DNA from: Microtetraspora sp. NBRC 16547
GTDB taxonomy: Bacteria; Actinomycetota; Actinomycetes; Streptosporangiales; Streptosporangiaceae
NCBI RefSeq assembly: GCF_030268965.1
Contig: NZ_BSSE01000014.1
Span: forward strand, 1-64,000
Direction: 5' to 3'
DNA: 64,000 bases
Shown piece after piece: positions 43,668 to 52,710 of the stretch. Numbering within the stretch: the stretch's first letter is position 1; each line of letters begins with the position of its first letter. Below the pieces are notes generated by a model. It did no database searches, had not been told where the DNA came from, and worked only from the letters and a program-made list of their open reading frames with translations. Both the position numbers and the translations under genes were made by a program.

Positions 43668-43937
43668 GGTCGTGCCTTTCGGGAGTGCTCTTGAACAGCG
43701 CTCCCGGACGACCTATCGCCCGACCGTGACCCCGGAGGGGAGCACCCATGTCGATACTGCGTTCACGGGTACCACCTCCTCGTTCTCTGGCACGGCCTCC
43801 AGAAAAGTAGCAGTGGTCGCCGTGGTCCGCCAACGGGTTTTGCGGAGGCTCCGTGGGCGGATGCCACGGAGGGGCTTCAGCCCGTCGTCTACCGAGCCTT
43901 CATCGGTGTGCGCTTCGATTCTGGTCGCGAGCGCCCG

Positions 43938-44250
43938 CTACCACGACCCTTTGACGGCTTTGCCGCGGTAGACCACGTCGTGACGGCGCGCCGCCACCCA
44001 CGCGGTGACGGTCTGCTCAACCTTGTCGCGCGGGCGCCTCGTCGTAGGCGCCCGCGCGAAGATGCGGCTCTCCCAGAGCCACCTGTCCCCGCCGGGATGG
44101 GCGGTCAGGCCGCCGTTGCCGGTCCCGGTGACGAACTGGGACAGGTAGACGCCGTCCTTGCCAGCCGCTCGAGGATCGCCAGCTCGCCCACCAGGCGGTC
44201 GGGATGGAGGTTGAGCGTCACACGCAGGCCGGGATCGACCGGGCTGTGAG
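43938..44250 (-). pseudogene. DUF3626 family remnant
   Basis: Minus-strand translation gives DPGLRVTLNLHPDRLVGELA in one frame. From about 44160 a second frame gives DGVYLSQFVTGTGNGGLTAH and PGGDRWLWESRIF. These are successive conserved blocks of DUF3626 proteins, and a third block (GAYDEAPA) appears in yet another frame. The N-terminal half is absent. The piece ends at a TAG at 43938. It is a frameshifted leftover. Confidence 0.55.
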
Positions 44251-44297
44251 GTGGCTGAGGGCGCGTGCGTGTGCCGTACCCGACATGTCTGTCGTCA

Positions 44298-46382
44298 TCA
44301 TGACCCGTCGGACGCGTGCAGGATGAAGGCCAGCACATCGGCGAGCAGTGCCTGCTCCTGGTCTCTGGTCGAGCCGGCGCCGTGGCCGCCGTGCTCCTCG
44401 ACGCGCAGCAGCACCGGCCGACCGGAGTCCGTGGCCGCCTGCAGGCGGGCAGCCAGCTTCGCCGGCTGCCACGGCGGCACCCGCGCGTCGTGCAGGCCGG
44501 TGGTCAGCAGCACCGCCGGGTACGGCACGCCGTCCCGGACCCGCAGGTAGGCGTCGATGATCAGCAGGTCGCGCAGGCCCTCCTCAGTGGTGACGCTGCC
44601 GAACTCCGGCACGTTGATCGGCCCGCTCTCGCTGAACTCGTTGCGCGTGGCGTTCACCGTCGGCGCGTGCATCGCCATGGCCGCCCACAGATCGGGGCGG
44701 CGCACCAGCGCGCCGCCGGTGGGGATGCCGCCGCTGCTGGCGCCCTCGGCAGCCAGCCGCCCCGGGCGGGTGTAGCCGAGGGCGATGAGATGCTCGGCGC
44801 AGTCGATGAAGTCCGTGATGGTGGCCTCCTTGCGCTCGCCGCGCCCGGCCTCGTGCCACTCGCGGCCGTAGGCGCCGCCGCCGCGCAGGTGCGCGACGGC
44901 GTAGACGCCGCCACGCTCGTACCAGGCGAGCATCTCGGGACGGAACTCCGGCAGGTCGATGAACCCGTGGGAGCCGTAGCCGGTGAGCACGGCCGGGTTG
45001 TCGCCGTCCAGCTCCAGGTCCTTGTGGTGGATGACCGTGAGCGGGATCGGCGTCCCGTCCCTCGCGGGCACGTGCAGAGTACGGACGTGCACGTCGCCGA
45101 AGTCCACCGGTGAGCGGGGCGCCAGCCCGGTGTCCTGGAGGGACTGGCCGTCGTAGCGGTAGAGCCGCGGCGCGTCGGTCCAGCCGGCCACCAGCAGCAG
45201 GGCTTCGGGGCGCTCGGGGTGGGTGGTCCACTCCAGGATGGTGCCGTCCACCGGCATCGGGAGGTCGGCGGGCTCGCCGCCGGACAGGGGTACGTGCCGT
45301 ATCCGGCTGACGCCGCCGTCGAGATCGCGCACCAGCAGCCGGTCGCCCACCACCCGCACCGACTCCACCGCCCGCTCACCCGCGGGCACGACCACCCGGG
45401 CTCGGGACAGATCGGGTGCGGCAAGCGGAACGGCCAGCACGCGGGAGCGCGGCGCGTCCCGATGGGAGACCAGGTAGAGGGTGTCGTGGCTGGTGGCGAA
45501 GGTGGTTACGCCGTCGGCCACGTCCGCGACCAGCTGCCACGGGCAGGCGGCCGGGTCGGCCAGCCCGGTCCGCGGCGCCACGTACAGCGTGCAGTCGCTC
45601 AGCTGCTCGCTGGTCCAGGGCCAGGGGCTGAGCGCGGCGTGGGAGACGATCGCCAGCATCCACTCGCCGTGCGGCGGCACCACCAGGAAAGGCCGGTCCC
45701 GCGGGGTCAGCTCGATGTGGGGGTTGAGGCCGCGCGCCAGCACCGCCGTGTCCTGCGCCGGGTCGGCGCCCAGGTGGTGCAGGAAGGTACGGCTGTCCAG
45801 GAGGTGCTGCTCTGCGTAGCGGTGATAGACGAACGACCGGCTGTCCTCCAGCCAGCTCAGGAAGGCGAAGCGCGTCGTGGGCGGGATCGTCTCCCGGAGG
45901 GCGCCGGAGTCGGCGTCGATCACGTGGATGGAGCTGTCCTCCGACCCGGAGGCGGAGACGGCGCAGGCGACGTGGCGGCCGTCGGGGGAGGGCACGTACC
46001 AGTCGATGGCGTGGTGCCCGTCGCCGGGCACCGTGCCGGGGTCAAACAGGACCCTGCTCGCTCCGTCGGCCTCGGTCACCGTCAGCACCGGCACGCGGGC
46101 GTCCGGCTCGTGTACCAGGGCGAAGACCCTGTCGGCCGCCATCGCGAGGCCGAAGTACCGCGTGAGCGCACCGCCCAGTTCGCGGATCCGGGTCAGTAGG
46201 CCGGAGCGGTGCGGCAGGGCGTCCAGGTGCTCGCGGGCGTGCCGGGCCTGGCCGTCCAGCCAGTGGTGGAACTCCTCGCCTTCGGCTTCCATCCACCGGT
46301 AGGGGTCCTCGAGTGTGATGCCGTGGAGGGTCTCGCGCACGACGTCCACCCGGGCGATCGGGGGTTCGGTGATGTCGCTCAT
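44298..46382 (-). CDS. Prolyl oligopeptidase family serine peptidase
   Basis: Protein of 694 aa. The N-terminal helix DPYRWMEAEGEEFHHWLDGQ leads into a seven-bladed propeller. The C-terminal alpha/beta hydrolase domain has the nucleophile in GASSGGIPTGG, the Asp in HDARVPPWQP and the His in EHGGHGAG. The substrate should be short proline-containing peptides, probably in the cytoplasm as no signal peptide is visible. ATG 46382 gives the normal family start; no strong ribosome-binding site is present and an earlier in-frame codon (46427) is possible. Confidence 0.92.
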   Translation of the reverse strand: MSDITEPPIARVDVVRETLHGITLEDPYRWMEAEGEEFHHWLDGQARHAREHLDALPHRSGLLTRIRELGGALTRYFGLAMAADRVFALVHEPDARVPVLTVTEADGASRVLFDPGTVPGDGHHAIDWYVPSPDGRHVACAVSASGSEDSSIHVIDADSGALRETIPPTTRFAFLSWLEDSRSFVYHRYAEQHLLDSRTFLHHLGADPAQDTAVLARGLNPHIELTPRDRPFLVVPPHGEWMLAIVSHAALSPWPWTSEQLSDCTLYVAPRTGLADPAACPWQLVADVADGVTTFATSHDTLYLVSHRDAPRSRVLAVPLAAPDLSRARVVVPAGERAVESVRVVGDRLLVRDLDGGVSRIRHVPLSGGEPADLPMPVDGTILEWTTHPERPEALLLVAGWTDAPRLYRYDGQSLQDTGLAPRSPVDFGDVHVRTLHVPARDGTPIPLTVIHHKDLELDGDNPAVLTGYGSHGFIDLPEFRPEMLAWYERGGVYAVAHLRGGGAYGREWHEAGRGERKEATITDFIDCAEHLIALGYTRPGRLAAEGASSGGIPTGGALVRRPDLWAAMAMHAPTVNATRNEFSESGPINVPEFGSVTTEEGLRDLLIIDAYLRVRDGVPYPAVLLTTGLHDARVPPWQPAKLAARLQAATDSGRPVLLRVEEHGGHGAGSTRDQEQALLADVLAFILHASDGS

Positions 46383-46504
46383 ATGCGCATGATCATATGC
46401 CGGAGATCCGGTGACTTGCCGGGACATTAGATCACGCGTCCCTCCGCCGGGCTCGCCTGACGGCCATCTACTTTGGTCCTGCCCCGGTTTGGTGGACACC
46501 TGAC

Positions 46505-46745
46505 GAACCAGAGCGCCACTCCGAGGCCGGGCCGTGCGGCGTCGGCGAGGTCGATGCCCGGGAGGAGCTCGCGGATGGCGAACGGGGTCGGCTTGGTGTC
46601 GAACACGACCGCGTGTGGCGGCGAAACCGCGGCCCGACGCAGGCCCAGGTGCTGCTCGCAGAAGGCGGCTGCGGCGTCCACGTCGCGGACGTGCAGGGCT
46701 ACGAAGTCGGGGCCGTCGACAAGGCCCGCGAGGCCTGGGAGCTGC
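46505..46745 (-). pseudogene. Glyoxalase/VOC domain remnant
   Basis: The minus strand reads GLVDGPDFVALHVRDVDAAA, then FCEQHLGLRRAAVSPPHAVV and FDTKPTPFAIRELLPG, as in the first half of a VOC-fold protein. It ends at about VALWF, where the second half would start, and continues as unrelated sequence. There is no clear start codon; the piece abuts the stop of the ABC permease gene. Probably a truncated gene. Confidence 0.55.
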
Positions 46746-47546
46746 TTAGTTGCCCGCGCTCTGGTAGTGCCGGAGCTGGTGCCGCCAGACCTGGTACGCG
46801 AGGGCGAACAGCGCGACGCCCAGCAGCGGGCTCCCGTACGCCACCAGCGCGGGCACGTTCAGCGCTCCGGTCTTGTCCAGCAGCACGCTCGCCGGAACGT
46901 ACGCCACGAAGGCCACGGGCAGCACGAACGTCAGCACCCACTGGGTGGCGCCGCCGAAGACGCTCATGGGGTAGGACCCGAACCTGCTGAACAGGTCGTC
47001 CACGAACGTCCACAACGCGAACCCGTTCAACGTGCGCAGCGACATCGATGCCAGCACCAGGGCGAAGGACGCCTCCACGAGCGCGCCGCCCACGACCGCC
47101 GCCAGACAGAAGGCGATCATTGCCGGGCTCAGGGGCGGCGCCGCGATGACCAGGAGGACGAGGCCCGCCAGCAGGTCGCCCAGTTGTCCCACGCCCAACC
47201 GCCTGGCGATGATCTGGACCAGCGGGTTGAGCGGGCGCAGCAGCACCCGGTCCAGTTCTCCCTCGCGTACCAGGAACTCCAGGCCGAAAAGGCTGCTGAA
47301 CGGGAGCACGTAGAACGCGTGGGCGGTCAGGCGCAGCCCGTACAGGAAGGCGACCTCCTTCAGGCTCCACCCGGCCAAGGACGGGAAGGTGTGCATGACC
47401 ACCCAGACGAAGGCGAAGCCGCTGCCCTGGTAGGCCACCCCGGTGGCGATGCCGATCACCGTGTTGAGCCGGTACTGCAACGCCCCGCGCATGGAGGCGC
47501 GCTGCAGCCGCCAGTACAGGCGCAGCGTGCGCGCGATCTCAGCCAC
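46746..47546 (-). CDS. ABC-2 type transporter permease
   Basis: Integral membrane protein of 266 aa with about six helices, of the ABC2_membrane_6 (DUF990-like) type: LYWRLQRASMRGALQYRLNT, FLVREGELDRVLLRPLNPL. The motif GELDRVLLRPLNPL is typical of these exporter permeases. It overlaps the preceding permease gene by 8 bp, forming an ATPase-permease-permease operon. The substrate is unknown. Confidence 0.85.
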   Translation of the reverse strand: MAEIARTLRLYWRLQRASMRGALQYRLNTVIGIATGVAYQGSGFAFVWVVMHTFPSLAGWSLKEVAFLYGLRLTAHAFYVLPFSSLFGLEFLVREGELDRVLLRPLNPLVQIIARRLGVGQLGDLLAGLVLLVIAAPPLSPAMIAFCLAAVVGGALVEASFALVLASMSLRTLNGFALWTFVDDLFSRFGSYPMSVFGGATQWVLTFVLPVAFVAYVPASVLLDKTGALNVPALVAYGSPLLGVALFALAYQVWRHQLRHYQSAGN

Positions 47547-48321
47547 CGTTGATCACCACCCTGCGGTGCGCCCTTCGCCATACCGCCCACAGCAGCGCCG
47601 CCAGCGCGGCGATCCACGCGACCTCGACGGCGACCGCCCGGCCGACCTGCCCGCCCGAGAGGTGACCGACGTAGACGGCCGCCGGGACGTACCCCATGTA
47701 CTTGAACGGCAGCGCCTCCGCCAGGACGCCCAGCGCCCCCGGGAAGAACGACAGCGGCACCATCGTCCCGGCGAAGAAGTGGCTGACCAGCCGGTACAGC
47801 AGCGAGATCGCCCCGGTCTCCAGCGTCCAGAAGCCGATCACGCAGATGAGCAGCGACATCATCACCGAGATGACGTAGCCGAGCGAGAGGGTGGCCACGT
47901 AGCCGAGCGGCTGCGCGGTGGGGGTGATCGTGCCGACCAGCAGGACCACGGGTACGGCCGGCGCGAGCATCAGCAAGCCGCCGAAGGTGTGCCCGACCTG
48001 GAAGGCGGCCATCTGGGACAGGTAGCCGGTCGGCCTGGACAGGTCGAAGAACACCATGCCGGTACGGATCCGGAAGTGGGCGATCCTCGGGATGACCGGG
48101 GTGGTCGCGAACGCCTGGAGGTTGGCCAGGCTCAGGTAGGCGAGCAGGGCATCGAGGGTGAGTCCCCGGGCCTGTCCCGAGCCGCCGTACACCGCGGTCC
48201 ACACCATGCGCAGCAGGAACACCTGGGCGATCAGCGCCAGCACCGTCATGATCACATCACTGCGGTAGGCGAGCTGGAAGCGCAGGCCAATGCGGGCCAT
48301 CCCGGCCAGCGGCCGGATCAT
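47539..48321 (-). CDS. ABC-2 type transporter permease
   Basis: Membrane protein of 260 aa, paralogous in layout to the next gene (LRFQLAYRSDVIMTVLALIA, FDLSRPTGYLSQMAAFQVG). About six helices. The start overlaps the ATPase stop (ATGA). Together with the downstream permease it would make a heterodimeric channel powered by the ATPase. Confidence 0.85.
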   Translation of the reverse strand: MIRPLAGMARIGLRFQLAYRSDVIMTVLALIAQVFLLRMVWTAVYGGSGQARGLTLDALLAYLSLANLQAFATTPVIPRIAHFRIRTGMVFFDLSRPTGYLSQMAAFQVGHTFGGLLMLAPAVPVVLLVGTITPTAQPLGYVATLSLGYVISVMMSLLICVIGFWTLETGAISLLYRLVSHFFAGTMVPLSFFPGALGVLAEALPFKYMGYVPAAVYVGHLSGGQVGRAVAVEVAWIAALAALLWAVWRRAHRRVVINGG

Positions 48322-49244
48322 CGCATGCTCTCGGCGTAGATCTGCTTGATCACGCTTTCCAGGTCGGGCTCCTCGATGGACAGGTCGCGGATGGCGTGCT
48401 CGGCGGCCACCTGGGCGATCAGCTCGGGGACCGACGTGCCGCCGGCGATCTCGAAGGTGCGGGTCTCGCCGTCGGCCAGCTCGACCACCAGCCTCCGGGG
48501 CGGAGCGTAGGCGGTGACGAGATCGTCGATGCCGCCGTCGTACAGCACCCGGCCCTTGTCGATGAGGATGATGCGCCTGCACAGCGCCTCCACGTCGGCC
48601 AGGTCGTGCGTGGTCAGCACGACCGTGGTGCGGCCGGCCCTGTTGGTGTCGACGATGAACTCCCGCACCGCCTGCTTGGCCAGGACGTCGAGGCCGACGG
48701 TGGGTTCGTCGAGGTACAGGATCGGCGGGTCGTACAGCATCGCCGCCGCCAGGTCGCCGCGCATCCGCTGGCCGAGGCTCAGCTGGCGGACAGGCGTGTC
48801 CAGGAAGTCGTCCAGGCCGAGCAGATCGCACATGCGGCGCAGCGATCCGGTGAAACGGGCAGCGGGCACGTCGTACAGATCGCCGACCAGGCGCAGGGAG
48901 TCGATCAGCGGCAGGTCCCACCACAGCTGGCTGCGCTGGCCGAAGACCACGCCGACGGCCCTGGCGTTGGCCTCCCTGTCCCGCCACGGCACCCTGCCGT
49001 CCACCTCGATCCGCCCGCTGGTGGGGGTGAGGATGCCGGTCAGCATCTTCACGGTGGTGGACTTGCCGGCGCCGTTGGGGCCGAGATAGCCCACGATCTC
49101 GCCCTCGGGGATCTCGAAGCTGACGCCGTCGACGGCGACCCGTTCGTCATATCGGCGGGTCACGAGGGTGCGGAGGGCTCCGAAAGGGCCGGAAAAGGCG
49201 TGCGGGCGGCGGAAGACCTTCGTCAGCGACTCGACCCTGATCAT
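48318..49244 (-). CDS. ABC-2 type transporter ATP-binding protein
   Basis: ATPase of 308 aa. Walker A is GPNGAGKST, the signature is LSLGQRMRGDLAAAM, and Walker B is ILYLDEPTVGLD. It belongs to the exporter class served by DUF990-type permeases. ATG 49244 is preferred, as AAGGAT lies 6 bases upstream; an upstream in-frame codon at 49280 is less likely. First gene of a three-gene exporter operon. Confidence 0.9.
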   Translation of the reverse strand: MIRVESLTKVFRRPHAFSGPFGALRTLVTRRYDERVAVDGVSFEIPEGEIVGYLGPNGAGKSTTVKMLTGILTPTSGRIEVDGRVPWRDREANARAVGVVFGQRSQLWWDLPLIDSLRLVGDLYDVPAARFTGSLRRMCDLLGLDDFLDTPVRQLSLGQRMRGDLAAAMLYDPPILYLDEPTVGLDVLAKQAVREFIVDTNRAGRTTVVLTTHDLADVEALCRRIILIDKGRVLYDGGIDDLVTAYAPPRRLVVELADGETRTFEIAGGTSVPELIAQVAAEHAIRDLSIEEPDLESVIKQIYAESMR

Positions 49245-49296
49245 GACGACATCCTTCACGTTGAGGATGTCGCGCGACAACTATTTTCTTGGCGGG

Positions 49297-49809
49297 TCAG
49301 GTGTCCGCGGGGGAGATCCGCATCTCCAGGACCTGGCCGGGCCACTCGCCGACCGTGAAGGTGTCGGTCCGGGAGAAACCCATGCTCTCGTAGTACTTCA
49401 CGAGCTTGCCGTCGTCACCTGCGTAGCAGTCGACCCGCAGCAGGCCCACCCCGCGCCTGGCCGCCTCCTCGCGCGCCCACCCGAGCAGCGCGGCGCCCAC
49501 CTTCTGGCCGGAGAACCGCTTGTCGATCACGAGGCCGTGCACGTACAGCTCCGGCTCCACCGGCGGAGGCACGTACGGCATGGCTGCGCCCACCACAACG
49601 CAGCCGGCCGGTTCGCCGTCGATCTCGGCGATCCGCATGCCGCCTTCCGACGCCCAGCGGGTGATGCTCTCGATCCTCGCCGGATCGGTGGAGAACGGCG
49701 CGCTGCCCCACTGGCCGGTGCGCCCCCGCTCGGTCAGCCACGCCACCGCGCTGTCGAACATGCCGAGCACGGCCTGGACGTCCGCGAGGCCACCCTGCCT
49801 GATCATCAC
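49297..49809 (-). CDS. GNAT-family N-acetyltransferase
   Basis: Protein of 170 aa. Motif A for acetyl-CoA is DKRFSGQKVGAALLGWAREEA; motif B ends in LVKYYESMGFSR. The N-terminal motif MIRQGGLADVQAVLGMF is typical. The acceptor is unknown. It stands apart from the ABC operon by 52 bp and has its own reading direction on the same strand. Confidence 0.85.
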   Translation of the reverse strand: MMIRQGGLADVQAVLGMFDSAVAWLTERGRTGQWGSAPFSTDPARIESITRWASEGGMRIAEIDGEPAGCVVVGAAMPYVPPPVEPELYVHGLVIDKRFSGQKVGAALLGWAREEAARRGVGLLRVDCYAGDDGKLVKYYESMGFSRTDTFTVGEWPGQVLEMRISPADT

Positions 49810-49919
49810 CGGGCGATCCTAGCAGCGGCCCGGCGAATGCCCCCGGAGTACTGGATGCCGGATAAATCGGAAGAAACAGTCACAGTTCGGCTGTCTCAGG
49901 CACTGTCCGCCGCCCCACG

Positions 49920-50678
49920 TCAGCAGGGCCAGGTCAGCCGGTCCAGCGGCGTGGAACCGCCCGGGCTGAGCGGCGACCTGAGGGACATCGGGACCTGCGA
50001 CATGAACCGGGGCCGGGTCCCACGATGCCGCTGGGCCGCGTGCACGAGGAAGGGATGGCAGATGTAGGCGTCTCCCGGCGACCCCGTGGCGAGCGCCTCC
50101 GGCCGGTGCGCGGTCGCCGCGTCCAGGATCGGCCCGGAGTCGAAGAACGGCAGGCCGCCCTCGCCGTACGGCTCCAGCACCCGTGCCACGTCCCGGTGGG
50201 AGCCGACCCGGATGCGGGTGGGCGCATCGTCCGGACCCACCTCGGAGAACAGGAGCAGGAGGAGGAAGGTGTGCGACCGTCCGGTGACGACGCCCCAGGC
50301 CCCGTCCGGCCCCGGGATGTTCTGGTCGATGTGCCAGCCGGTGTCACCGGAGTCCTCCGGATGAGGGAATCTGATCGGCATCATCCCGACCACCGGGCGC
50401 GGCACCCATCGGTCCTTCCCGGCGACCAGGTCCAGCGCGGCGGCGAGCCGCGGGCCGTGCATGACCTCACCCAATGCGCCGTCCCAGCTGGGCTCCAGCC
50501 ACACCACAGGCCGGGTCCACTCCTGCGGCCGGTCCGGTGACAGACCCAGCCGTTCCCAGATCAAGGCTCCCGCACGCTCGCCCGTCTCGCGCGGGAAGGC
50601 CTCCTCGATCTTGAGGAACCCGTCGGTGGAGAACCGCTCGATGGCGGTGTCATCGAAGTCCGTCACGCGACGGACCAT
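49920..50678 (-). CDS. Phytanoyl-CoA dioxygenase (PhyH)-like protein
   Basis: Protein of 252 aa of the non-haem iron(II)/2-oxoglutarate family. Likely ligands are His and Asp in TGWHIDQNIPG and the later His in CHPFLVHAAQRH, with an Arg near RGTRPRFM for oxoglutarate. N-terminus: ERFSTDGFLKIEEAFPRE. ATG 50678 or GTG 50666 may be the start. The 84-bp repeat copy A lies 46 bp upstream. The substrate is unknown. Confidence 0.8.
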   Translation of the reverse strand: MVRRVTDFDDTAIERFSTDGFLKIEEAFPRETGERAGALIWERLGLSPDRPQEWTRPVVWLEPSWDGALGEVMHGPRLAAALDLVAGKDRWVPRPVVGMMPIRFPHPEDSGDTGWHIDQNIPGPDGAWGVVTGRSHTFLLLLLFSEVGPDDAPTRIRVGSHRDVARVLEPYGEGGLPFFDSGPILDAATAHRPEALATGSPGDAYICHPFLVHAAQRHRGTRPRFMSQVPMSLRSPLSPGGSTPLDRLTWPC

Positions 50679-50723
50679 AGACGCCGCCGGACGGCGAGGT
50701 CGACCGGTTTTCCCTCCGGCTCC

Positions 50724-50807
50724 GCCCGGCGGCCCGGAGCGAAACCGGCGGCGGCCCACCGGTGCGGTGGTTGACTGTCGGCGTGGACGGGAGGGCCGAG
50801 ACCCGTC
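50724..50807 (+). repeat. 84-bp direct repeat, copy A
   Basis: Matches 56315-56398 at 83 of 84 positions (the only difference is at 50743), same orientation. It contains a small hairpin CCACCG-GTG-CGGTGG at 50756-50770. Both copies end at CCCGTC, after which the sequences diverge at once. The two copies bracket the molybdenum hydroxylase and FAD monooxygenase genes. Confidence 0.95.
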
Positions 50808-50814
50808 GCGCGAC

Positions 50815-50862
50815 GGCATCGGCTTTCAACTCAGGCGGGTAGTCGCCGAGCCGCGCCCACAC
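50815..50862 (-). mobile_element. Possible transposase OrfA N-terminal remnant
   Basis: On the minus strand the peptide GDYPPELKADAVA is like the start of IS3-type OrfA transposases (YPPELK-x-x-AV). It breaks off within a few codons of repeat copy A. Too short for certainty. Confidence 0.35.
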
Positions 50863-50869
50863 AGCTCCC

Positions 50870-52036
50870 TCAGTCGGAGACGAAGAAGCGACGGCCGGTG
50901 GCCGTCCCGAGTGCTGACCGCTTAGCCAGGTCGATCCCCATCTCCGACAGCCTCACCAGGTGAATCAGCCGCTGCTCTTCCCAGTCCGCCAGCCGCCGGG
51001 CGGGAAGGTCGTGACCGGGTGTCCATCCGCGCATGGCCGCGGCGAGGCCGGCCGCATCACCGAACGCCTTGGAGGTCCCGGAGGCGGTGTGCGGCCGGAC
51101 CGTGCCAGCGGCGTCGCCGATCAGAGCCGCATGGTCGGCGACCATCCGAAACGGACGAAGGTCGAAGACAGGCTGCATGAAGACCTCACCGTGGCGCACG
51201 AGCTCCGCGAACGGCGGCGGAAGCGACGCCTCAGCCGTGACGGCAAGCTCCGCAGCAACGTCGGGAAGCATCTCCCCAGGCGGCAGGAAAGTCGTGAACG
51301 ACTTTCCAGATCGGCTCGTGAGCAGCCGTGGAAGCTCACCCTCGGGCACGTTCATGTACCACACCCAGTTGACACGCCTGGAGCCTTCCACCAGCTCACC
51401 ATCGGCCCCCGGGACCAGATAACACAGCATCTGCAGGCCGTCCGCGCCGAAGAACGTGAACCGGCCCGCCAGCAGGTCCAGAAGGCCACCGGGCAGGGCC
51501 GACTCCGGTTCCAGCCCTCGCCAGGCCACATACCCGGCGTACGCGGGACGCGCGGCGGAATCGAGCAGCCGCCGCGTGGCCGAACCGATCCCGTCCGCGC
51601 CCACCAGGAAATTGCCCTGAGCCGTGTAGCCGTCAGCGAACTCGGCCGTGACATCGGAGCCTTCCACCCGGACCCGCCTAAGGGCACTGTCCAAGCGGTA
51701 ACAGACACCGGCGAGGGGTTCCCGCAACGCCCGGTAGAGAGTGTCCCAGGCCGTCATCAACTGCGGGGCCTCATACCGGTCGGGACTGCCGTGGATGTGG
51801 AGCTGCTGGCGCTCACGCAGTTCGACGCTCACCGACTGCGCAGATTTGCCCAGTCTCACCAGCAGCGCCTCCACCTCGGGCTGCATGACGATGCCCGCAC
51901 CACGAGCCTGCATCCTGCCCGCCGATCGTTCGTACACGACGGGTTCAGCACCGACGGCTCGTAACTCGTGGGCCGCTGCCAGGCCCCCGACCGACCCACC
52001 GATGATCAGAGCCTTGAACGCTTCTCTCAGATGCAT
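50870..52036 (-). CDS. FAD-dependent monooxygenase, 2,6-dihydroxypyridine hydroxylase-like
   Basis: Aromatic hydroxylase of 388 aa. The FAD sites are ALIIGGSVGGLAAAHELRAVG near the N-terminus, the second motif FLVGADGIGSATRRLLD, and the third motif ALIGDAAGTVRPHTASGTSKA. GAGIVMQPEVEALL and YAGYVAWRGLEPE are in the style of DHPH-type enzymes that act on N-heterocycles next to molybdenum hydroxylases. ATG 52036 has GGAGAG. However, the frame stays open to 52225, where an ATG overlaps the coxS stop (TGATG), so a form with 63 extra residues is possible. Confidence 0.82.
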   Translation of the reverse strand: MHLREAFKALIIGGSVGGLAAAHELRAVGAEPVVYERSAGRMQARGAGIVMQPEVEALLVRLGKSAQSVSVELRERQQLHIHGSPDRYEAPQLMTAWDTLYRALREPLAGVCYRLDSALRRVRVEGSDVTAEFADGYTAQGNFLVGADGIGSATRRLLDSAARPAYAGYVAWRGLEPESALPGGLLDLLAGRFTFFGADGLQMLCYLVPGADGELVEGSRRVNWVWYMNVPEGELPRLLTSRSGKSFTTFLPPGEMLPDVAAELAVTAEASLPPPFAELVRHGEVFMQPVFDLRPFRMVADHAALIGDAAGTVRPHTASGTSKAFGDAAGLAAAMRGWTPGHDLPARRLADWEEQRLIHLVRLSEMGIDLAKRSALGTATGRRFFVSD

Positions 52037-52224
52037 AGACGCTCTCCGAACATGGCAGTTCCTATACCCGCCCGAGACGGCGTATGTGGGCCGGCAAAGC
52101 TTTGAAGATCGCAGCTTCTGGGCGACCTGCGGTACCGGGACGCCGTTGGTTCGGAGGCTGCGGGCGTAGGCGGCCATGTCATCGTCGACGGCCTGGGGGT
52201 TGCAGGATCTCCATGTGGTGCTCA

Positions 52225-52710
52225 TCACGGCTTTCCACGTGAGGCGGACTCTGCTGCAGCGCGCATGATCGCTCGGCGGATGGGTTCGTAGCCGGTGCAC
52301 CGGCAGATGTTGGACTCGACCAGGCCGTCTATGCGTTCTGAGTCATCGGCGATCGTGGGGTCGGCCTCCAGGGCGCCTGCCGCCACCATCAAGAAGCCCG
52401 GTGTGCAGAAACCGCACTGGAGGGCGTGCTCGGCGGAGAACGCCCGCTGGAGCGGATGTGGCTCGCCATCAGGCGAGGACAGCCCCTCAACGGTGCGTAC
52501 CGACCTGCCGTCGCACTGAACGGCCAGCATGAGGCACGCGCGGACGGCCTCGCCGTCCACCAGCACCGTGCAGGCCCCGCAGACGCCGTGCTCGCAACCG
52601 AGGTGCGTACCGGTGAGTCGGCAGTCTTCCCGCAACACGTCGGCGAGGATGCGCCGGGGTTCGACGTCGAGTGAGTGCTGTTCGCCGTTGACAGTGAGCT
52701 TGATCTTCAC
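52225..52710 (-). CDS. Molybdenum hydroxylase small subunit, 2x[2Fe-2S] (CoxS type)
   Basis: Protein of 161 aa. The N-terminal plant-type cluster motif is CEHGVCGACTVLVDG; the C-terminal cluster is in CGFCTPG and CRCTGYEPIRRAI. It passes electrons from the molybdenum centre to the FAD subunit. The stop of the medium-subunit gene overlaps its start by 4 bp. Part of the operon large - medium - small - FAD monooxygenase. Confidence 0.93.
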   Translation of the reverse strand: MKIKLTVNGEQHSLDVEPRRILADVLREDCRLTGTHLGCEHGVCGACTVLVDGEAVRACLMLAVQCDGRSVRTVEGLSSPDGEPHPLQRAFSAEHALQCGFCTPGFLMVAAGALEADPTIADDSERIDGLVESNICRCTGYEPIRRAIMRAAAESASRGKP

